Origin: Acidithiobacillus sp.
GTDB lineage: Bacteria; Pseudomonadota; Gammaproteobacteria; Acidithiobacillales; Acidithiobacillaceae
NCBI RefSeq assembly: GCF_023256195.1
Contig: NZ_JAGDWX010000010.1
Span: 62,001-126,000 of the forward strand
Reading direction: 5' to 3'
Length of the DNA: 64,000 nucleotides
Shown here: positions 9,692 to 19,517 of the stretch, one piece after another
Position numbering within the stretch: the first letter of the stretch is position 1
Layout: every line of letters starts with the position of its first letter
Notes under the pieces: model-generated
Told to the model about the DNA's origin: nothing
Seen by the model: the letters and a program-made list of their open reading frames with translations, nothing else
The model's database searches: none
Position numbers and translations under genes: made by a program

Positions 9692-10845
9692 GCCTTGCCC
9701 TGATCTTTCGGGCTCAGGGCGCTCTGCAGGCGGTCGAGAATGTCGATAGCCGCCTTCTGGCCGTCCTTACCCTCGTCGCTGGGAGCTTCGGTTTCCAACA
9801 CACTGCCCTCGTTGTCCTTCATGCGCAGCAGCTTGACGGTGACATCCAGCGGCTTGGTCTTTTTCGACCCACCGAAAATATGGGTGATCTTGTACCAGGC
9901 TTGGCTGAACATATTGCCCACCATGCCGCCGGAATGCTGCGACTCGCCACTGCCCGCGCGCACTTGCACCGACCAGACGCCGACGCCCTCTTGGGTGACC
10001 GGATGGTCCAGACCACGCAGCGCCATGGCCACGGCCGGCTCCGCCTTCTCCGGCACTTGGTCCAGCACCAGATAGGGTCCGAGATCGTCGCGATAGCGAG
10101 TGACCTTGATCACCGGCATCTCAGCCAGGATCACCGAGCGTTCCAGCTGCTGCCGCACGGCCTCGAGCAGGTCCCGGTTGCGGCTGGCTTCCGGGGTCTG
10201 CTTGCGCCAGTTGATGGTGCTGCCCTCGGGATTGTTGAGGTAGCGCTCCTGCTCCAGGTGCAGCTCTTTTTGCCCATCCGCGGCGGCGACCAGTCGGAAG
10301 CGATAGCGCATCTTGTGGCTGGGCGCCAGGGCCGTGCCGAAAATGCGGCTGATACCGGAACGCGTATACTGCCATCCCGTATCCAGGGTGCCCGCTTCCG
10401 CGGAGAATTTTTCTACCGGGATCTTGTCCTTGGCGAGCACTGCGCGCACCGCCTTCCATATCTGGTCGTCGCTGGCCGAGGTCACGAGATAGAGGTCTGC
10501 ACCCTGGCCCGCCACCTGCGCCGACACGCCCGGTAGCGTCTTTTCCTCGATAGGCTTCTCACCCGGCGCCACCCTGGGCACGAACAGGCCGTAGCCGCCG
10601 GAACTGCGCGCTCCCGATACCTCGCTAGCCACTTCACCGGCCGTCACCGGTCCGCCGGGGACCGTCACCCCCGGCGCCGGCGCCTGGGCCAGCAGGTCGG
10701 GCGGAACCTCCAGAGGCTTCATCAGCTTGGCATCCTGATAATTCGGACCCGTGTTGCTCTTGAAGAAGGGTAGATAGGAACAGCCGCTCAAAGCGACCGT
10801 GGCGAGGGTGGCTACGGCAATGCTACGGCCCAGCTTACGGCCCAT
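9688..10845 (-). CDS. bamC: Outer membrane assembly lipoprotein BamC (NlpB/DapX)
   Basis: A 385-residue lipoprotein accessory of the BAM complex that inserts beta-barrel proteins in the outer membrane. The start at 10845 gives a type II signal peptide with lipobox LSGC (Cys22), and AAGGAG lies about ten bases upstream. After the lipobox comes an unstructured proline-rich stretch and then two alpha/beta domains. The position directly after dapA matches the E. coli dapA-bamC arrangement, which supports the name. It is followed by overlapping purB. Confidence 0.88.
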   Translation of the reverse strand: MGRKLGRSIAVATLATVALSGCSYLPFFKSNTGPNYQDAKLMKPLEVPPDLLAQAPAPGVTVPGGPVTAGEVASEVSGARSSGGYGLFVPRVAPGEKPIEEKTLPGVSAQVAGQGADLYLVTSASDDQIWKAVRAVLAKDKIPVEKFSAEAGTLDTGWQYTRSGISRIFGTALAPSHKMRYRFRLVAAADGQKELHLEQERYLNNPEGSTINWRKQTPEASRNRDLLEAVRQQLERSVILAEMPVIKVTRYRDDLGPYLVLDQVPEKAEPAVAMALRGLDHPVTQEGVGVWSVQVRAGSGESQHSGGMVGNMFSQAWYKITHIFGGSKKTKPLDVTVKLLRMKDNEGSVLETEAPSDEGKDGQKAAIDILDRLQSALSPKDQGKA

Positions 10846-10847
10846 GA

Positions 10848-11762
10848 TCAATGCGCTCCTTGAGGGGCGGAGGGAGAAACCAGGCACTGTGCCTGCACCA
10901 GACTCTGGCGCAGGCGCTCGTGCAGTGTTTCGGACAGAGGCAGCAGGGGCAGACGGATACCGCCGGGAATCCGCCCCATCTCCTGCAATGCCCACTTCAC
11001 AGGGATCGGATTGGATTCCAAGAACAGGTCGCGATGCAGCGGCACCAGCCGGGCATTGATCGCGCGCGCCTCGGCGAAATCCCCGGCCAGAGCCGCCGTC
11101 ATGAGATTCGCCATGGCCTTGGGCGCAACGTTGGCCGTCACCGAGATCACCCCGTGGGCGCCGAGAGCCACCGCAGCCAGGGCCTCACCATCGTTACCAC
11201 TGTAGACGCGGATGGTTGCCGAGTGCTCCTCACACCGTGCCAGAATCTCCGCTACGCGATCCACGTGGCCGCTGGCTTCCTTGATACCGACGATGCACGG
11301 GCGTACCGCCAGCCTCGCCACCGTCTCCGGAAGGATATCCCCGGCGGTCCGCCCGGGCACGTTGTACAGAATCATGGGGAAGTGGCAGGCATCGGCGACG
11401 GCAAGATAGTGCCGATAGAGTCCTTCCTGGGTCGGTTTGTTGTAGTAGGGGCTGACCAGCAGAGCGGCATCGGCCTGCACGTCCATGGCCGCCTTGGTCA
11501 ATTCGATGGCCTCTGCCGTCGAATTGGCGCCGGTGCCGGCGATGACGGGAATCCGGCCCCGGCTTTGCTGGACGATGGTGCGGATGACCTCCACGTGTTC
11601 CCGAACATCCAGGGTAGCCGACTCACCCGTGGTACCCACCGCCACGATGGCGTGCGTGCCCTCGGCCACATGCCATTCCACCAGATCTCTCAAGGCCTTG
11701 AAATCTATGGATCCGGACGAATCCATAGGGGTGACGAGCGCCACCATACTGCCGTGAAACAT
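10848..11762 (-). CDS. dapA: 4-hydroxy-tetrahydrodipicolinate synthase
   Basis: A 304-residue class I aldolase that condenses pyruvate with aspartate semialdehyde, the first committed step of lysine and meso-diaminopimelate synthesis. It has the GTTGES motif, the catalytic Tyr in ILYNVPGRT and the Schiff-base Lys in VGIKEASG. The start at 11762 is preceded by AGGAG with a five-base spacer; the long upstream extension of the frame is not DapA-like. It heads the operon with bamC, purB, purC and purL. Confidence 0.97.
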   Translation of the reverse strand: MFHGSMVALVTPMDSSGSIDFKALRDLVEWHVAEGTHAIVAVGTTGESATLDVREHVEVIRTIVQQSRGRIPVIAGTGANSTAEAIELTKAAMDVQADAALLVSPYYNKPTQEGLYRHYLAVADACHFPMILYNVPGRTAGDILPETVARLAVRPCIVGIKEASGHVDRVAEILARCEEHSATIRVYSGNDGEALAAVALGAHGVISVTANVAPKAMANLMTAALAGDFAEARAINARLVPLHRDLFLESNPIPVKWALQEMGRIPGGIRLPLLPLSETLHERLRQSLVQAQCLVSPSAPQGAH

Positions 11763-11802
11763 TCGAGCTCCTGCGCATGCCTGCTCTGCAGTGTAAAGGC
11801 AG

Positions 11803-11832
11803 ATGGTACTTGTCGCGCCCCAACCTTGGCAA
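11803..11832 (-). promoter_or_regulatory. Candidate sigma70 promoter for dapA operon
   Basis: On the minus strand TTGCCA (11832-11827) is followed after 18 bases by TACCAT (11808-11803), about 40 bases ahead of the dapA start. The match is five of six at -35 and four of six at -10. It is the best candidate I find upstream of the gene. Confidence 0.45.
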
Positions 11833-12284
11833 GGTCGCGGGCCGACTCGGACCGATCCTGGCGGCGCTGCCGCGGGTGCGGCGCCCTTGCCGTCAGGCGC
11901 TGTCGCGACACGCGAGTGCCGAAGGAACCGAGCTCGGGCCAGCGAACCCCACCGCAACGTAAGGCAGCGCCGATTTACCGGTCCCTGTACCGGGGTGGAG
12001 AGATATCCATCTTCGCAGGGACGACCGGTCAACATGCCATGTATTGCGGCCACGATCCAATAGCCATGACGTCGTCCAATGCCTCTGGAAAATGACAGAC
12101 TACAGGATAAGGTTCGCCCAGAATAACTCTATAAAAAGATATATAATTCTACAATTAATTGTAATTTATAACAATAATTTGACCGTCCTTCCATCGTATG
12201 TTTTCCTGAAATAGGTCTTCGTTGTCAACGTCTATCATCATCAAATGCAACGAATCCTACCTTCTATCGCTAGGGAGATACATC
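11833..12284. other. Divergent intergenic region with two inverted repeats
   Basis: No gene is supported between dapA and the MHS transporter. Two features stand out. An inverted repeat pairs ACCGGTCCCTG (11977-11987) with CAGGGACGACCGGT (12016-12029) around a 28-base loop. A strongly AT-rich block at 12120-12180 contains a perfect 14-bp palindrome, TACAATTAATTGTA, at 12150-12163, which could be an operator for the downstream transporter. The rest shows nothing I recognise. Confidence 0.4.
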
Positions 12285-13817
12285 ATGAACGACCAAAATC
12301 CACGTCGATCCCGACGCTCGGAGCGAGTCGCGGCGGTGTTGCGACGCATCAATGAACTCGTGCGCATTCCTCGCCTGCGTCTGCGCCACATCACCATCGT
12401 GGAACCCAAGACCTTCCGCACGGCCATGACCGGCATGATCGTCGGCAATTTCATGGAGTGGTTCGACGTCGGCGTCTACGGTTATCTGGCCGTCATCATG
12501 GGCCAGCTGTTCCTCTCCGGGGCCAGCCCCTCGCTGCAGATATTGTTCAGCCTCGGCGTCTTCGCGGTCACCTTCGTGGCTCGGCCCTTCGGCGGTATGT
12601 TCTTTGGCTGGTTGGGCGACAAGGTCGGACGCAAGAAGGTTCTGGCGACGACTCTGCTGATGATGGCCGGATCCACTTTTCTCATCGGCCTGCTCCCGAC
12701 CTACGACCGCATCGGCGTGCTGGCACCCGCGGCGCTGGTCCTACTGAAGCTGCTGCAGGGCTTCTCTACCGGCGGTGAATATGCCGGAGCCACGACCTTT
12801 ATCAGTGAATACGCTCCGGATAAACGTCGCGGCTTCCTCGCCAGCTTTCTCGACCTCGGCAGCTACATGGGTTTTGCGGTCGGCGCGGCTTTGGTCTCGC
12901 TCTTGCAGATCTTTTTGGATCCCCGGGACATGCTGGCCTACGGCTGGCGGATTCCCTTCCTCGTCGCCGGACCTCTCAGTCTCTTTGCCATCTACTTCCG
13001 GATGCGCGTCGAGGAATCTCCGGCCTTTCGGGAGCTGCTGCACGAGGGCGACCAGGAGGCCAGCACCTCCCCCGAGAGCACGAACCCCGTGGCCGTGATC
13101 CGCGGCTACTGGCGGCCCATTCTCGTGGCCATGGGCCTGGTGGCCGCGACCCAGACCGTGGGTTACGCCCTGACCTCCTACATGCCCACCTATTTCACCA
13201 AGGTACTGAACTACGATGCGGCGCACGGCACCTTGTTGACGGTGCCGGTGATCGCCTTCATGGCGCTGAGCCTGCCCTTCGTCGGCCGTCTCTCCGATCG
13301 TACCGGCCGTCGCCCCATGCTCTGGACCGGCTCTGCCATCACCATCCTTTTGTCGGTACCGGCTTTCGCGCTCATGGGTCTGGGACACACCTGGTCGTCC
13401 CTGGCCGGGCTCTTCGTCATGGCCGTGGCCGCCACCTTCTATACGGCCAACCTCGCTTCCTCCCTGCCGTCACTCTTTCCCACCTCCCACCGCTATGGTG
13501 GCATGGGTATCGCCTTCAATATCTCCGTGGCGCTTTTCGGTGGAACGACACCGTTCATCATCGAATCCCTCGTACAGGCCACGGGCAACCATTTTGCGCC
13601 GGCTTACTACCTGATGTTCATGTCCGTCATCGGCGCCATATCCATCTACTTCATGCCCGAGTCGGCACGGCGTCCCCTGCCGGGCTCCATGCCCATTGTC
13701 GGCAGTGTCGATGATGCGAAGGAACTGGTGGCAACGCAGCGGGAGAACCCGGATCTCGTGGTGCACGAGCTCCCCTTTCCCGACGAGGACGGCACCGTAG
13801 GATCCGGACCGCACTGA
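12285..13817 (+). CDS. MFS transporter, metabolite:H+ symporter (MHS/ProP-like) family
   Basis: A 510-residue inner-membrane symporter. The segment GNFMEWFDVGVYGYLAV in TM1, the loop GWLGDKVGRKKVL and QGFSTGGEYAG are hallmarks of the ProP/ShiA/KgtP family, so the cargo is likely a small organic acid, betaine or proline; the exact one is unknown. The start ATG at 12285 has AGGGAG eight bases upstream. An N-terminal extension of about 35 basic residues precedes TM1, and a hydrophilic C-terminal tail of about 45 residues follows TM12, somewhat like the tail of ProP. A strong hairpin follows at 13865-13895. Confidence 0.88.
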   Translation: MNDQNPRRSRRSERVAAVLRRINELVRIPRLRLRHITIVEPKTFRTAMTGMIVGNFMEWFDVGVYGYLAVIMGQLFLSGASPSLQILFSLGVFAVTFVARPFGGMFFGWLGDKVGRKKVLATTLLMMAGSTFLIGLLPTYDRIGVLAPAALVLLKLLQGFSTGGEYAGATTFISEYAPDKRRGFLASFLDLGSYMGFAVGAALVSLLQIFLDPRDMLAYGWRIPFLVAGPLSLFAIYFRMRVEESPAFRELLHEGDQEASTSPESTNPVAVIRGYWRPILVAMGLVAATQTVGYALTSYMPTYFTKVLNYDAAHGTLLTVPVIAFMALSLPFVGRLSDRTGRRPMLWTGSAITILLSVPAFALMGLGHTWSSLAGLFVMAVAATFYTANLASSLPSLFPTSHRYGGMGIAFNISVALFGGTTPFIIESLVQATGNHFAPAYYLMFMSVIGAISIYFMPESARRPLPGSMPIVGSVDDAKELVATQRENPDLVVHELPFPDEDGTVGSGPH

Positions 13818-13864
13818 GCCTGGGAGCGTGTCTCTGGCGATAGCGTCCTGCCCCCCTACAAGCT

Positions 13865-13895
13865 GCCCACCAGGCATGGGGTCCGCCTGGTGGGC
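13865..13895 (+). terminator. Strong hairpin after MHS transporter
   Basis: GCCCACCAGGC and GCCTGGTGGGC form a perfect 11-bp stem with a nine-base loop, 47 bases after the transporter stop. No T tract follows, so it may act as an mRNA 3' stabiliser or a weak terminator rather than a classic intrinsic terminator. Confidence 0.55.
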
Positions 13896-13970
13896 GTATC
13901 CGCAGAGGCTCAGCAAGCTATCCACCCTTCGGGGGAACTTTATCGCGACCCCATGCTCTAACTTCCTGCA

Positions 13971-14049
13971 AGCAGCTGTGATGGTTGCGAGCGCATGTTT
14001 CTTCCTCCTTTGGTGGTTTTGGGCGAGACTCCGGTCTCGCCCTTCTTTT
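13971..14049 (+). ncRNA. Small-RNA-like unit, copy 1
   Basis: The first of two tandem noncoding units. It contains a 38-base core at 13983-14020 nearly identical to the one at 14122-14159, including the anti-Shine-Dalgarno string CTTCCTCCTTTG, and ends in a perfect intrinsic terminator (14021-14049). The 5' end is estimated by alignment with copy 2; its -10 would be TAACTT at 13959-13964, with no good -35, so expression is less certain than for copy 2. An alternative reading on the minus strand gives a ribosome-site-like sequence before a 12-codon ORF. Confidence 0.45.
14021..14049 (+). terminator. Intrinsic terminator of sRNA-like copy 1
   Basis: GGGCGAGAC and GTCTCGCCC form a perfect 9-bp GC-rich stem closed by a TCCG loop, followed by TTCTTTT. 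This is a classic Rho-independent terminator on the plus strand. Confidence 0.85.
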
Positions 14050-14073
14050 ATCTTCCGACCGGTCAGCATGTAG

Positions 14074-14102
14074 TTGCATGCTTCCTGGACCTTTGCTAAT
14101 AT
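14074..14102 (+). promoter_or_regulatory. Sigma70 promoter of sRNA-like copy 2
   Basis: TTGCAT (14074-14079), a 17-base spacer and TAATAT (14097-14102) make a near-consensus promoter. It predicts a start near G14109 and a transcript of about 77 bases ending at the terminator at 14161-14185. It lies entirely outside any gene. Confidence 0.65.
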
Positions 14103-14108
14103 TGTCCT

Positions 14109-14185
14109 GCAGCCAAGTGCTGGTTGCGAGCGCATGTTTCTTTCCTCCTTTGTGGTTTTAGGGGCGTCCTTGACGCCCCTTTTTT
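14109..14185 (+). ncRNA. Small-RNA-like unit, copy 2
   Basis: A predicted 77-base transcript with its own promoter and intrinsic terminator and no plausible ORF on the plus strand. It shares with copy 1 the core at 14122-14159: GGTTGCGAGCGCATG, then a pyrimidine-rich CTTTCCTCCTTTG and GTGGTTTT. The CCTCCTTT part is complementary to a strong Shine-Dalgarno sequence, so pairing with ribosome binding sites is a reasonable inference. Tandem homologous small RNAs with C/U-rich anti-SD loops are known in alphaproteobacteria; I do not recognise this one as a named family. Confidence 0.55.
14161..14185 (+). terminator. Intrinsic terminator of sRNA-like copy 2
   Basis: GGGGCGT and ACGCCCC pair across a CCTTG loop and are followed by six T residues. 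It stands only 20 bases before the hydrolase ATG, so it should also insulate that gene from upstream transcription. Confidence 0.85.
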
Positions 14186-14204
14186 ACGGTCTCAAGCTGG
14201 TGTC

Positions 14205-14975
14205 ATGCAGCTGGAAGAAGATTCCTTGATACTCCGCCACGTTCGTGGCGAGCGCATCCGTGGCCGCTGGCGGGACGCTGGCTCCAGCCCCGTGGGCATA
14301 TTCCTGCCGGGCTTTGCATCGCACATGGGCGGCAGCAAGTCTCTGCTGCTCGCGCGCTTCGCCCAACAGCAGGGCTGGTCCTGGCTGCGTTTCGACTATC
14401 GCGGAGTGGGCGAGTCCGACGGCGCCTTCGCCGAACTCACCCTCTCCCGCTACCTGGAAGATCTGGCGCTGGTGCTGGAGTTCCTCCAGGATCGACCGGT
14501 GCTCCTGGTGGGCTCCAGCCTGGGGGGCTGGGTGGCCGCACTGGCCGGGGTGCGCTGGCCGCAACGCATCCGTGCCCTGCTGCTCATAGCTCCCGCCTTC
14601 AACTTCATCCCCCTGCTCTTCGCCGCACTCCCCGCCGCCGAGCAGGAGCAGTGGCGAGAAACAGGTCTGCGCCGCTGGCGCGACCCCTACGGTCTGGGAG
14701 AACTGGAAATGCGTTATGACCTGGTGGCCGACAGCACCCAGTACGACCTTTTCCGGGAGCCGCCCAGCTATCCCTTCCCCGTTCACATCCTGCACGGCAG
14801 CGCCGACGAGGCCGTGCCTTTGCAGCGCAGCTTCGACTTTGCCGCACGGGCCCAGGCCAGGCCCTTGTGCGTTGAACACCTGCCCGGGATCGACCACCGT
14901 TTGCAGGGAGCCGATACCGCACTGCTGCGCGCCAGCCTCCACCTCTACCGTAGCGTCGTTCCACATCGGCCTTGA
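14205..14975 (+). CDS. Alpha/beta hydrolase (serine hydrolase)
   Basis: A 256-residue cytosolic hydrolase. The nucleophile elbow is GSSLGG (about residues 105-110), preceded by the strand-3 segment RFDYRGVGES. Candidate acid and base are the Asp of HILHGSADEAVP and the His of GIDHRL. This set fits short serine esterases or peptidase-like hydrolases; the substrate is unknown. The start at 14205 directly follows an intrinsic terminator and has only a weak ribosome site. The stop overlaps the -35 element of the groES promoter. Confidence 0.8.
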   Translation: MQLEEDSLILRHVRGERIRGRWRDAGSSPVGIFLPGFASHMGGSKSLLLARFAQQQGWSWLRFDYRGVGESDGAFAELTLSRYLEDLALVLEFLQDRPVLLVGSSLGGWVAALAGVRWPQRIRALLLIAPAFNFIPLLFAALPAAEQEQWRETGLRRWRDPYGLGELEMRYDLVADSTQYDLFREPPSYPFPVHILHGSADEAVPLQRSFDFAARAQARPLCVEHLPGIDHRLQGADTALLRASLHLYRSVVPHRP

Positions 14976-14999
14976 CAGGCCATACACAATCTTTATCAT
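14972..14999 (+). promoter_or_regulatory. Sigma70 promoter of groES-groEL
   Basis: Consensus TTGACA (14972-14977), a 16-base spacer and TATCAT (14994-14999). The -35 overlaps the stop codon of the hydrolase. The start site would fall inside the CIRCE-like element directly downstream. Confidence 0.75.
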
Positions 15000-15025
15000 T
15001 AGCACTCGATGGCAGCGGCTGCTAA
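14999..15025 (+). promoter_or_regulatory. Degenerate CIRCE operator (HrcA site)
   Basis: TTAGCACTC, nine spacer bases, then GGCTGCTAA. The canonical element is TTAGCACTC-N9-GAGTGCTAA, so the left arm is perfect and the right arm differs at two positions. It begins at the -10 element of the groES promoter, the usual position for HrcA repression and heat-shock release. Confidence 0.75.
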
Positions 15026-15079
15026 CACGCTGTCAGTGAGGATCTGTCCCAACAATCCAGTCACACGAGGAAATGCTTT

Positions 15080-15370
15080 ATGAAACTGCGTCCTTTGCAC
15101 GATCGCGTCGTCATTCGCCGTCTGGAAGAAGAACAGAAAACCGCCGGTGGCATCATCATCCCCGATACGGCCAAAGAGAAGCCCGTCCAGGGTGAGGTGG
15201 TGGCCGTGGGTAACGGCAAGATCCTGGAAGACGGCAAGGTCCGCGCTCTGGATCTGAAGCCCGGCGATCGGGTGCTCTTTGCCAAGTATGCCGGCACCGA
15301 GATCAAGGTCGAGGGTGAGGAGCTGCTGGTCATGCGCGAAGACGACGTCATGGCCGTGGTCGACAAGTAA
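15080..15370 (+). CDS. groES: Co-chaperonin GroES
   Basis: A 96-residue protein that caps the GroEL barrel during ATP-driven folding in the cytosol. It starts [14 protein letters not shown] and carries the mobile loop [19 protein letters not shown]. The ATG is preceded by GAGG about seven bases upstream. groEL follows 47 bases downstream. Regulation is likely by HrcA through the CIRCE-like site at 14999-15025. Confidence 0.98.
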   Translation: MKLRPLHDRVVIRRLEEEQKTAGGIIIPDTAKEKPVQGEVVAVGNGKILEDGKVRALDLKPGDRVLFAKYAGTEIKVEGEELLVMREDDVMAVVDK

Positions 15371-15408
15371 TCCCCAACGCCATTTCCATTCTTCCAAACC
15401 ATTGATGA

Positions 15409-17067
<1,659 letters not shown>

Positions 17068-17090
17068 GTCCCCCACTACCTGGCTACCGG

Positions 17091-17117
17091 AAAGGCCCCT
17101 TCGGGGGCCTTTGCTTT
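17091..17117 (+). terminator. Intrinsic terminator of groESL
   Basis: AAAGGCCCC and GGGGCCTTT form a perfect 9-bp stem on a TTCG tetraloop, followed by GCTTTT. It ends the chaperonin operon 24 bases after the groEL stop. Confidence 0.9.
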
Positions 17118-17193
17118 TGCATCCCTCAACCATTTGAACGGTGCGCCCCCGTCACGGCTGTGGCAAAATGGAAGCCAGAAAGGAGAACCATAG

Positions 17194-17796
17194 ATGGTCC
17201 AGACCCAACACCGCGGCGCCACCCACCGATTGGACATTCAGGGTGTGGTGCGCGATCTTCCCCTCTTTCCCGTAGCACCCGACCTCGCCATCGCCGTGCT
17301 CAATATTCTGGGCGATGTCGAGCTGTGCGAGGCGGCCGCCCGAGGCCTGACCGAGGCGCTGCAGGGTCTCGACTACGATTGCCTGGTCACGGCCGAAGCC
17401 AAGAGTATCCCGCTGGCTTATGCCATGGCCCGTCAGACCGGCAAGACCCATGCCGTGCTGCGCAAACAGTACAAGAGCTACATGGGCGAGGCCTTGCAGA
17501 GCACCAGCCACTCCATCACCACCGGTCACCCGCAGAAGCTCTACCTGGACGCCAAGGATCGTCCCCGGATTGCGGGGCGTCGGGTCGTTCTGGTGGATGA
17601 CGTCATCAGCACGGGCTCTACCCTCAGCGCCATGGAGACCCTCATGACCGAGGCGGGCGCCCTCGTCGTCGCCCGCGCTGCCATCTGCACCGAAGGGGAC
17701 GCGGATCGCTGGCGGGATGTCGTGGCCTTGGCCCACCTACCGCTCTTCCCATGGCCGGCAGCAGCGTCCACCGGGGACGACCATGACGCGCCCTAG
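17194..17796 (+). CDS. Purine phosphoribosyltransferase-like protein (adenine PRT type)
   Basis: A 200-residue type I phosphoribosyltransferase. The PRPP-binding loop VVLVDDVISTGSTL is at residues 131-144, and AEAKSIPLAYAMA with RKQYKSYMGEA resembles adenine phosphoribosyltransferase. It should make a nucleotide from a free base and PRPP in the cytosol; adenine is the likeliest base, but regulators such as PurR share the fold. AAAGGAG lies eight bases before the ATG. Its 3' end overlaps the start of sat-cysC by 14 bases, so the two are coupled. Confidence 0.78.
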   Translation: MVQTQHRGATHRLDIQGVVRDLPLFPVAPDLAIAVLNILGDVELCEAAARGLTEALQGLDYDCLVTAEAKSIPLAYAMARQTGKTHAVLRKQYKSYMGEALQSTSHSITTGHPQKLYLDAKDRPRIAGRRVVLVDDVISTGSTLSAMETLMTEAGALVVARAAICTEGDADRWRDVVALAHLPLFPWPAAASTGDDHDAP

Positions 17797-19504
17797 TGCG
17801 GGCCCTAATGCGGGCCCTGGTCCGAGCCTACCCGGGTCTATCACGGCCGATGCCGTGCACGTGCTGAGCGAACGGCAGCGCTGCGATCTGGAACTCCTGC
17901 TCAGCGGCGCCTTTGCCCCTCTGACGGAATTCATGGACGAGCAGACCTGGCAGTCCGTCTGTGAACGCCAGCGTTTGCCCGACGGCCGACTCTGGCCCAT
18001 GCCCGTGACCCTGGAAGTGGAGGAGACGACGGCAGCGCGTCTTGGCCCCGGCGCCATCCTGCGCCTGGAGCGCAACGACGGCACACCCCTGGCACGCATG
18101 ACCGTAGCCAGCCTCTACCGCCCCGATCGCCACTGGGAAGTGCAGCAGATCTACGGCAGCAAAGACCGTCGCCATCCCGGTGTGGCGGAGACCCTGGACC
18201 GCCTGCCCGTCAACATCGCCGGAAGCGTGGAGCCCTGGGACGACGGCGCCCTGGAACGGGCCGCCGCCGTCGACTTCCCACCGGAGTATCGCGGCCCGGC
18301 ACAAGTCCGCGCCGAACTGGCCGACGCCCCTGCCCTCGCCTTTCAGACCCGCAATCCGCTCCACCACGCCCACATCGCCATCACCCGGACAGCCCTGGAA
18401 GGACTGGGGCCACGGGCGCGGCTCCTCCTGCACCCGGCCATCGGCCCGACGCGCCCGGGAGATGTAGAGGCCTCCTGGCGGATGCGTGCCTATCGAGCGG
18501 TGCTGAACCACTATCCCCGTGCCCGGGTACTGCTATCGCCACTGCCTTTGGCCATGCGCATGGCCGGGCCCCGGGAAGCGCTGTGGCATGCCCTTATCCG
18601 GCGCAATTTTGGCGCCAGTCATTTTCTCATCGGTCGCGGCCACGCGGATCCGGGGCATTGGCAGGGCGGGCTGTTCTATCCGCCCTTTGCGGCCCAGGAG
18701 TGGGTCGCCGCGCATCGCGATGAACTGGGCATCGAGCCGGTCTTCATGCCCGAGTACGCCTACTCTCGGGCGCGGCAAAGCTATGTGCCCGCCGCCGAGG
18801 CCAACGGCGAGCGTCTCGAAGGCATTTCCGGTTCGGAGCTGCGCCGGCGTCTTGCCGCCAACGAAGAGATACCCCCCTGGTTCTCACCGCCGGAGGTCAT
18901 CCGTATCCTCCGCCAGGCCTACCGGGGTGCCGATCGACGCGGGCTCGTGCTGTGGTTCACGGGACTGTCCGCCAGTGGCAAAAGCACCCTGGCCGGGATG
19001 CTGGCGCGGCAACTGGAAATCCATGACGAGCGCGCGGTGACCTTGCTGGACGGTGATGTGGTTCGTCGCTTTCTCTCCAAAGGTCTGGGGTTTGGCCGCG
19101 AGGACCGCGACGAAAACATCCGTCGCATCGGTTTTGTCGCAAGCCTCGTGGCGCGGCACGGCGGTATCGCCATCGTCGCCGCCATTTCCCCCTATCGCGA
19201 TGCACGTGCCGAGGCCCGCCGACTGGTGGAAGAGGCCGGCGGCGCCTTCGTGGAGATCCACGTGGCCACTCCCCTCTCGGTTTGCGCTGCCCGTGATCCC
19301 AAGGGCCTTTACGCCCGTGCCCTGGCGGGAGAGATTCGCTCCTTCACCGGCGTCGACGACCCTTATGAAGCACCGGAGCATCCGGACATCCGCATCGATA
19401 CCAGCCACCTGGAGGGCCAGGCAGCTCTGCGCCTGCTGCTGGATAAACTGACCGGGCTCGGTATCCTGGGCCCTGGCGACAGCCATCGTGAACCCGGCTC
19501 GTGA
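17783..19504 (+). CDS. Bifunctional ATP sulfurylase / APS kinase
   Basis: A 573-residue fusion. The N-terminal ATP sulfurylase half has TRNPLHHAH (about residues 189-197) and GRGHADPG; the C-terminal APS kinase half has the Walker A loop GLSASGKST (about 394-402) and the DGDVVRRFLSKGLGF segment. It interconverts sulfate/ATP and APS/PPi and phosphorylates APS to PAPS in the cytosol. In a sulfur oxidiser it may serve assimilation, or sulfite oxidation via APS in reverse; the kinase fusion favours assimilation or PAPS supply. The start at 17783 has GGGGA upstream and lies inside the end of the phosphoribosyltransferase gene. Confidence 0.93.
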   Translation: MTRPSAGPNAGPGPSLPGSITADAVHVLSERQRCDLELLLSGAFAPLTEFMDEQTWQSVCERQRLPDGRLWPMPVTLEVEETTAARLGPGAILRLERNDGTPLARMTVASLYRPDRHWEVQQIYGSKDRRHPGVAETLDRLPVNIAGSVEPWDDGALERAAAVDFPPEYRGPAQVRAELADAPALAFQTRNPLHHAHIAITRTALEGLGPRARLLLHPAIGPTRPGDVEASWRMRAYRAVLNHYPRARVLLSPLPLAMRMAGPREALWHALIRRNFGASHFLIGRGHADPGHWQGGLFYPPFAAQEWVAAHRDELGIEPVFMPEYAYSRARQSYVPAAEANGERLEGISGSELRRRLAANEEIPPWFSPPEVIRILRQAYRGADRRGLVLWFTGLSASGKSTLAGMLARQLEIHDERAVTLLDGDVVRRFLSKGLGFGREDRDENIRRIGFVASLVARHGGIAIVAAISPYRDARAEARRLVEEAGGAFVEIHVATPLSVCAARDPKGLYARALAGEIRSFTGVDDPYEAPEHPDIRIDTSHLEGQAALRLLLDKLTGLGILGPGDSHREPGS

Positions 19505-19517
19505 TCCCACTCTGTCC

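Noticed and set aside
13470-14135. 221-codon minus-strand frame over the sRNA-like units
   Set aside because: It starts after an AAAGGAGG-like sequence, but runs antisense to the MHS gene and through two terminator stems, and the product resembles nothing known. The plus-strand promoter and terminators explain the region better.
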